Shown here one piece after another: positions 59,648-64,000 of a stretch of DNA of 64,000 nt; position 1 is the first letter of the stretch; every line of letters begins with the position of its first letter. The DNA comes from CBFIDA01 sp965661085 (GTDB lineage: Bacteria > Pseudomonadota > Gammaproteobacteria > Comchoanobacterales > Comchoanobacteraceae): assembly GCA_965661085.1 (NCBI GenBank), contig CBFIDA010000006.1, forward strand, positions 1 through 64,000, given 5' to 3'. Under the pieces are notes generated by a model, which saw nothing but the letters and a program-made list of their open reading frames with translations, searched no databases and had not been told where the DNA came from. A program made the position numbers and the translations under genes.

Positions 59648-60397
59648 TCATTGGGTTGCAGACAGTGTATCATTTGATTTGTTTGTTGTAAACAATTGAT
59701 TATGCTCTTTGTTTTCTGCGTGTTTATGAAATAGGCAAGCCCACAGTGTTTTGGCGACAACGGCTTGCAATGGAGAGTCATCATGCAGATGGCATGTGTG
59801 GCATTGTGCATAACGATGGATGTGCCATTTGGCAAAATAGGGTGTGACACATGACGTCAGTGATACAAAGACCAGCCACCAGGGTTGGTGGATGTGCAAT
59901 AGGCATGTCATGCATGGCCCGATCAGCGTCAGTAAGAGGATGGCTGCATGCATGCACCATTGTATGATTTGAGCAGCGATTTCTTTCTGATCCAGGCCGG
60001 TGTTGTTCATCCTGTCGAGCTCTTTCGACGTGATATGATCCAACCAACTTGGTATCGAAGCAGCCATCACCAATCCAACACAGGTGCTTGTACACATCAT
60101 GGCAGCGATGATTGTGGAAGTTGGCAGTGTCATCACCCCCAAAAGTGCAGCAATCACCACACCAAGGGCCAAAAGTCCAATGCAGCTTGTGGGCCAAAGG
60201 CTGTTGCAGAGCAATTTGAAAACGATGTCGAGCAAATCGATGCACAAACATGGCAGTTGAACGCAAAAAAACATCAAGGGTGCAAACCACAAGGCATGCA
60301 GTGTGGCTGTGCCCCAAATGTACCATGTGTTTTTTTGGGTGTTGTCCGACTTCAGCGGCACCCACAGTATTTCAGATAGGACATTGCATGCCAGCAA
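59648..60397 (-). CDS. Unknown membrane protein (up to 249 aa)
   Basis: No family recognised. Five or so hydrophobic segments (ATLHALWFAPLMFFCVQLP, CIGLLALGVVIAALLGVM, AAILLLTLIGPCMTCLL) are followed by a His and Cys-rich hydrophilic tail (KWHIHRYAQCHTCHLHD). The first start codon is a TTG at 60397 without a ribosome binding site, so the true start may be downstream. The stop is ten bases before the rlmE start, so it may be co-transcribed with rlmE. Layout resembles the other unknown membrane proteins of the window. Confidence 0.55.
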   Translation of the reverse strand: MLACNVLSEILWVPLKSDNTQKNTWYIWGTATLHALWFAPLMFFCVQLPCLCIDLLDIVFKLLCNSLWPTSCIGLLALGVVIAALLGVMTLPTSTIIAAMMCTSTCVGLVMAASIPSWLDHITSKELDRMNNTGLDQKEIAAQIIQWCMHAAILLLTLIGPCMTCLLHIHQPWWLVFVSLTSCVTPYFAKWHIHRYAQCHTCHLHDDSPLQAVVAKTLWACLFHKHAENKEHNQLFTTNKSNDTLSATQ

Positions 60398-60923
60398 TAC
60401 AATTAAGGGTATTGCGTAGAGCTAAGGCATGCCTGGTATGCCGTAACCGCGTATCATGCGTTGATCACAACCAAAGTAAAGCAGGCATTTTGAAGAAATC
60501 CATGAATGGCGCATTGTTGAAATCACATGTTGTGTTTGTGTCTATCTTTCATGCAAACATTGGCATTGTCAAATGTTCATGGTCGGCGCATGGGACAGTC
60601 AAATCCATGGCCCATGATTCTGCGTCGATGGTGCCACTGACCAATGGATTAAGTCTATTGGAGAAGTGAGAGCATGCATCTGATTTTTAAACCCTTCGGC
60701 TCTTTGTGCTCAGAGGCATCATATTTGAACTTCAAATTCTTCAATGCGTTTGACAATGTTTCATGGTTGGATGTGTCCTTGAGCCCCAAATCTCGAGCAA
60801 ATGTGGTCAGGGCTTGTTAAGTTGAAAGGCCATCTTTTCGACCGTGAAATCTCTTGGATTGGGTGCTCGGCTTAATGTGATGTCAAGGTGTTAACGGTTT
60901 GGTGTGCATGCACCAATGATCAA
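60398..60923. other. Gap between membrane protein and xseA
   Basis: About 530 bases between genes on the same strand. The only protein-like text is the remnant at 60655-60833. A plus-strand frame running through 60250-60669 looks like chance. Confidence 0.4.
60655..60833 (-). pseudogene. Short coding remnant with frameshift
   Basis: On the minus strand ATG 60833 opens MAFQLNKP and stops; a shifted frame continues ALTTFARDLGLKDTSNHETL, then SNALKNLKFKYDASEHKEPK and ends with TAG at 60655. One indel joins them into about 59 residues with convincing soluble, Lys-rich composition. No good ribosome binding site precedes the ATG. It may be a fragment of a larger lost gene. Confidence 0.35.
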
Positions 60924-62309
60924 TCATGTTGCTTCGGTTTCGTTGCGGATGTCGCATGGTTGGATTTTGGTGATGGTGGCATGCACTTGATGTTGTGGAA
61001 ATTGTATGCAAAGGGGTTGTTGGGCGACCAAGGTGTCGGCTTCTGTGATGGGTTTGAGGGTGATGGGGTCGCGAACGATGGTGTAGCCTCTGCTGAGGGT
61101 GTGCAGTGGGCTCATGAGCTCGAGGGCCTTGGCTTGTTTGGCCATGGTCATGTGCTTGCAATGCAAGAGGTGTTGTAGGCTGCTTTTGCATTGGTGGACC
61201 AGTGCTTGCAAGTGTTGCCGATCCCTTTTGATCTGGTGCATCGGGTCATGTTGCATCAGGCGTTGTTGTAGATTTTGAAGGTTTTGTTGGTTGGGCGTTT
61301 GTTGTTGCTTCAGGGCGAGTTGCATGCGGTGTCCCATGGGCTGGAGGCGCTGTCGTGCCAATTGGCAGGCCGCTTCGGGGTGGATGCATTTTGCCGACAG
61401 CCATTGCAACTTTTGTGTGGCATGCTGTAGGCGATGGGTCATCATGCTGTGCATCTGGTTGCCCAGGTTGTCTATTTTCTGCATCAGTTCGTCCCTTTCG
61501 GGCGTTGCGGCTTCGGCAGCAGCAGAGGGTGTCGGCGCACGTCGATCGGCCACATGGTCTGCAATGGTGGTGTCGATTTCATGACCAATGCCTGTGATGA
61601 TTGGGCATGTTGACTCAAAGATGGCTTGTGCCACATCTTCTCGGTTGAAGGCCCAGAGATCTTCGATGTTGCCGCCACCACGTGCCAGCAATAAAACGCT
61701 ACAAAGGCCATGGTTGTTGGCTTCTTGTATGGCTTGAATGATGGTGGGTGCGGCCTGATCGCCTTGCACTTGGCAGGGATAGATCAGCACATTGGCACAT
61801 GGGTAGCGCCGCTTGAGCACACTGAGCATGTCCTGTACGGCTGCCCCAGTGGGCGATGTGATCAAGCCAATGGTGTGGGGGTATGGAGGAATGTTCTGTT
61901 TGTGCTTTGCATCAAACCATCCTTGTTGCTGTAAGCGCAACTTGAGGGCCTCATAGGCACGTTGCAGGGCGCCCAGACCAGCTTCTTCTGCGTGCTGAAT
62001 CAACAATTGGTAGTTGCCGCGTGCTTCATATAAGGTCACTTTGGCACGTACCAAGAGCTGCATGCCTTCTTGCAATGTGCGTGCGCAAGGATTGTGTTGG
62101 TAGCTCAGCCAGACACACTGTACTTGGCATTTGTCATCTTTGAGTGAAAAGTAAAGATGGCCAGATCTTGGGCGAGCAAGATTGGAGACTTCGCCCTCAA
62201 TGAACATCTGACCTTGGGCTGTTTCCAGCAAGGTTTTGACTGTTTTATTCAATGCCGATACCGACAGCGGCTTGAAAGCGGTGTTGGGGCATTGGGGTTG
62301 TTGCATCAT
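60924..62309 (-). CDS. xseA: Exodeoxyribonuclease VII large subunit
   Basis: Degrades single-stranded DNA together with XseB. The 461-aa protein has an N-terminal OB fold (MFIEGEVSNLARPRSGHLYF then SLKD), the catalytic core with LITSPTGAAVQDML, LLLARGGGNIEDLWAFN and GIGHEIDTTIADHVADRRAP, a long Gln and His-rich coiled coil, and the closing LSRGYTIVRDP. It starts within the stop of the CDGSH gene (ATGA). xseB is not in the window. Confidence 0.95.
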   Translation of the reverse strand: MMQQPQCPNTAFKPLSVSALNKTVKTLLETAQGQMFIEGEVSNLARPRSGHLYFSLKDDKCQVQCVWLSYQHNPCARTLQEGMQLLVRAKVTLYEARGNYQLLIQHAEEAGLGALQRAYEALKLRLQQQGWFDAKHKQNIPPYPHTIGLITSPTGAAVQDMLSVLKRRYPCANVLIYPCQVQGDQAAPTIIQAIQEANNHGLCSVLLLARGGGNIEDLWAFNREDVAQAIFESTCPIITGIGHEIDTTIADHVADRRAPTPSAAAEAATPERDELMQKIDNLGNQMHSMMTHRLQHATQKLQWLSAKCIHPEAACQLARQRLQPMGHRMQLALKQQQTPNQQNLQNLQQRLMQHDPMHQIKRDRQHLQALVHQCKSSLQHLLHCKHMTMAKQAKALELMSPLHTLSRGYTIVRDPITLKPITEADTLVAQQPLCIQFPQHQVHATITKIQPCDIRNETEAT

Positions 62310-62503
62310 GCGGACTCGTTGGTGGCAGTGACCACAATGGGACCGAGATGATCGCCATGTTCTGCATTGTATTGGCGATGACTGCCATCACAATACGGAA
62401 AGTTTTTGGATTGCCAGCATCGACAATAAGCTTTGATTCCATTGGGTTGCTGTTGCACTTGATCGCGCTCAGGGCGCTGCTGATCTTGGTTGAGCTTGGT
62501 CAT
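62306..62503 (-). CDS. Small CDGSH iron-sulfur domain protein
   Basis: A 65-aa protein with a single CDGSH-type motif, CRCWQSKNFPYCDGSH, whose three Cys and one His would bind a [2Fe-2S] cluster. A Gln-rich N-terminus precedes it. AAGGGG lies seven bases before ATG 62503; a longer frame to 62593 lacks a site. It overlaps xseA, implying co-translation. The role of such small proteins is poorly known; redox or cluster transfer is likely. Confidence 0.82.
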   Translation of the reverse strand: MTKLNQDQQRPERDQVQQQPNGIKAYCRCWQSKNFPYCDGSHRQYNAEHGDHLGPIVVTATNESA

Positions 62504-62649
62504 GGTGTGTCCCCTTAAAAATGCTTGTTCATTTGAGTGTAGCGCGTTGGGATGGCATTGCCAACCTTGTTCTGTGTTGCCATGCTCTTGCAAAAAGGCA
62601 TCTTTCTGGATTGGCCCATGAAGTGCGCCCCTTTGTTCATTCTACAGGG

Positions 62650-62678
62650 TTGATTTTTATTTAAAATGACGTTAAGAT
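62650..62678 (+). promoter_or_regulatory. Sigma70 promoter of guaB
   Basis: -35 TTGATT (62650-62655), 17-base AT-rich spacer, -10 TAAGAT (62673-62678). The leader would be about 19 bases. Confidence 0.6.
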
Positions 62679-62703
62679 TAGCGAAATTTTATTGGGAGCA
62701 AAC

Positions 62704-64000
62704 ATGGACAAGATCACACAGGCCCTGACTTTTGACGACGTGCTTTTGGTGCCAGGTCATTCCAGCGTGATACCCAGGCATGTGTCTCTCGAAACCTTTT
62801 TGACCCGTTCTGGCATTCGATTGGGCATTCCATTGCTTTCTGCTGCCATGGACACGGTCACGGAATACCGTTTGGCCATTGCTTTGGCACAACAGGGCGG
62901 TTTGGGCATTTTACACAAAAGCATGTCGGTGCAGCAGCAAGCCATGCAAGTGCGCGCCGTCAAAACCTATGAAAATGGCATGGTTGCCAATCCATTGACG
63001 GTGACGCCTGACCAGCCTATTGGTCAAGTGAAGGCCATGGCTGCTGAGCATGGGTTTTCAGGCATGCCCGTGGTGCAGGGCGATCGGTTGGTGGGCATCA
63101 TCACCAACCGCGACATGCGGTTTGCCAACGATCCCAGTCAACCTGTTCAAGCACTGATGACCCCCAAAGATCAGTTGGTCACCGTGCAAGAGGGTGCCAG
63201 CTCAGAAGAGGTGCTGCGTTTGATGCACAGCCACCGCATTGAAAAAATTCTTGTGGTCAATGATGCTTTTGCTTTGGTCGGTTTGATGACAGTGCGTGAC
63301 ATCTTACAGGCGCAGCGTCAGCCCAATGCTTGTAAAGATGCTTCAGGGCAATTGCGTGTCGGCGCTGCCGTTGGTGTGGCCGGTGATACCGATGAACGTG
63401 TTGCCGCTTTGGTTGCGGCGGGTGTTGATGTGTTGGTGGTGGATACCGCACATGGTCACTCCCAAGCGGTGTTGGACCGCGTACGTTGGTGCAAACAACA
63501 CCACCCCGATTTGCCGATCATTGCTGGCAATATTGCCACAGCTGAGGCAGCCAAGGATTTGGCCAAGGCTGGTGCGGATGCGGTGAAAGTGGGCATTGGC
63601 CCTGGCTCAATCTGTACCACCCGTATTGTTGCGGGGGTGGGGGTGCCACAAATCACAGCCATTCACGATGTTGCTCAAGCTCTAGAAGGGACCGGTTTGG
63701 CGGTCATCGCCGACGGCGGCGTGCGCTATTCTGGTGACATCGCCAAAGCAATTGCTGCAGGTGCGCATGTGGTCATGGTGGGTGGATTGTTGGCGGGTAC
63801 CGATGAAGCGCCAGGCGACATTGAGTTGTATCAAGGTCGAGCCTACAAATCCTACCGTGGCATGGGATCGATGGGGGCCATGGATCAAACCCACGGTTCC
63901 AGTGATCGATATTTCCAAGAAGCCAGCCAGAAAAAAGAGAAACTGGTGCCAGAAGGCATCGAGGGTCGCGTGCCTTATAAAGGCAAAGTGTCGGCCATTG
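62704..64000 (+). CDS. guaB: IMP dehydrogenase (3' end outside the window)
   Basis: Oxidises IMP to XMP, the first step of GMP synthesis. The visible 432 codons start LTFDDVLLVPGHSSV, include two CBS domains (about residues 93-205: GMPVVQGDRLVGIITNRDMR), DTAHGHSQ, the catalytic Cys304 in GPGSICTTRIV, ADGGVRYSGDIAKAIAAGA and the Arg and Tyr flap YRGMGSMGAM. GGGAG lies five bases before ATG 62704. It diverges from the CDGSH-xseA pair. The gene runs off the window before its stop. Confidence 0.96.
   Translation, partial: MDKITQALTFDDVLLVPGHSSVIPRHVSLETFLTRSGIRLGIPLLSAAMDTVTEYRLAIALAQQGGLGILHKSMSVQQQAMQVRAVKTYENGMVANPLTVTPDQPIGQVKAMAAEHGFSGMPVVQGDRLVGIITNRDMRFANDPSQPVQALMTPKDQLVTVQEGASSEEVLRLMHSHRIEKILVVNDAFALVGLMTVRDILQAQRQPNACKDASGQLRVGAAVGVAGDTDERVAALVAAGVDVLVVDTAHGHSQAVLDRVRWCKQHHPDLPIIAGNIATAEAAKDLAKAGADAVKVGIGPGSICTTRIVAGVGVPQITAIHDVAQALEGTGLAVIADGGVRYSGDIAKAIAAGAHVVMVGGLLAGTDEAPGDIELYQGRAYKSYRGMGSMGAMDQTHGSSDRYFQEASQKKEKLVPEGIEGRVPYKGKVSAI

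Noticed and set aside
1..64000. tRNA genes, CRISPR arrays, insertion sequences, prophage
   Set aside because: No T-loop signatures, regularly spaced repeats, transposase motifs or inverted terminal repeats were recognised by eye; a dedicated tRNA scan would settle the first.

Overview
The window comes from a gammaproteobacterial chromosome of roughly balanced GC. The housekeeping set points there: rsmE, mrcA, glyQS, djlA, rpoH, parC, engB, erpA, fau with a 6S RNA beside it, zapA, pepP-ubiH, ftsH-folP-glmM, rlmE and guaB, plus ubiquinone genes ubiA, ubiC and ubiH. A Com1-like thiol oxidoreductase, an ankyrin gene, a Fic gene and an ABC transporter with an AAA-associated tail suggest a host-associated lineage in or near the Legionellales. 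That placement is inference. No tRNA, rRNA, CRISPR array or insertion sequence was recognised.

Layout. 0-4.1 kb is accessory: three small basic proteins of unknown function, a remnant, and a Fic protein whose start is preceded by a repeat array. 4.3-8.5 kb holds rsmE, mrcA and a DUF1460-like exported protein. 8.8-15.2 kb is AT-richer and holds an orphan Skp-like chaperone and an alternate (CS1/alpha-type) chaperone-usher fimbrial locus, with one intact pilin, a chaperone, an usher and a second pilin broken by a frameshift. 15.3-28.6 kb is core: glyS-glyQ, a DsbA/Com1-like protein, rpe, djlA, nfeD-qmcA-rhomboid, ubiC, bax, ubiA and rpoH, interrupted by one unknown multi-spanning membrane protein. 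29-33.3 kb holds two more large unknown membrane proteins. 33.7-46.6 kb holds parC, a PH-domain protein, an amino-acid permease, a two-gene ABC transporter, engB, erpA, prlC-rpiA, fau with 6S RNA, and dapB. 46.7-54.6 kb holds an NSS symporter, two frameshifted accessory genes, a coiled-coil/zapA pair, pepP-ubiH, dps and a HTH-only LuxR protein. 54.6-64 kb holds glmM, folP, ftsH, rlmE, another membrane protein, a remnant, a CDGSH protein with xseA, and the start of guaB.

Regulatory signals tie some genes together. rpoH has a strong sigma70 promoter with two DnaA-box sequences upstream. ftsH, a classic sigma32 target, has a sigma32-type promoter. Two sites closely match the ParB centromere parS, one intergenic at 53.94 kb and one inside mrcA at 6.63 kb, which would place the window in the origin-proximal domain if they are real. 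nfeD appears to give a leaderless mRNA.

The clearest signs of change are single-base indels next to short homopolymers in three accessory genes (second pilin, HAD protein, ankyrin protein), while none of the core genes is broken.
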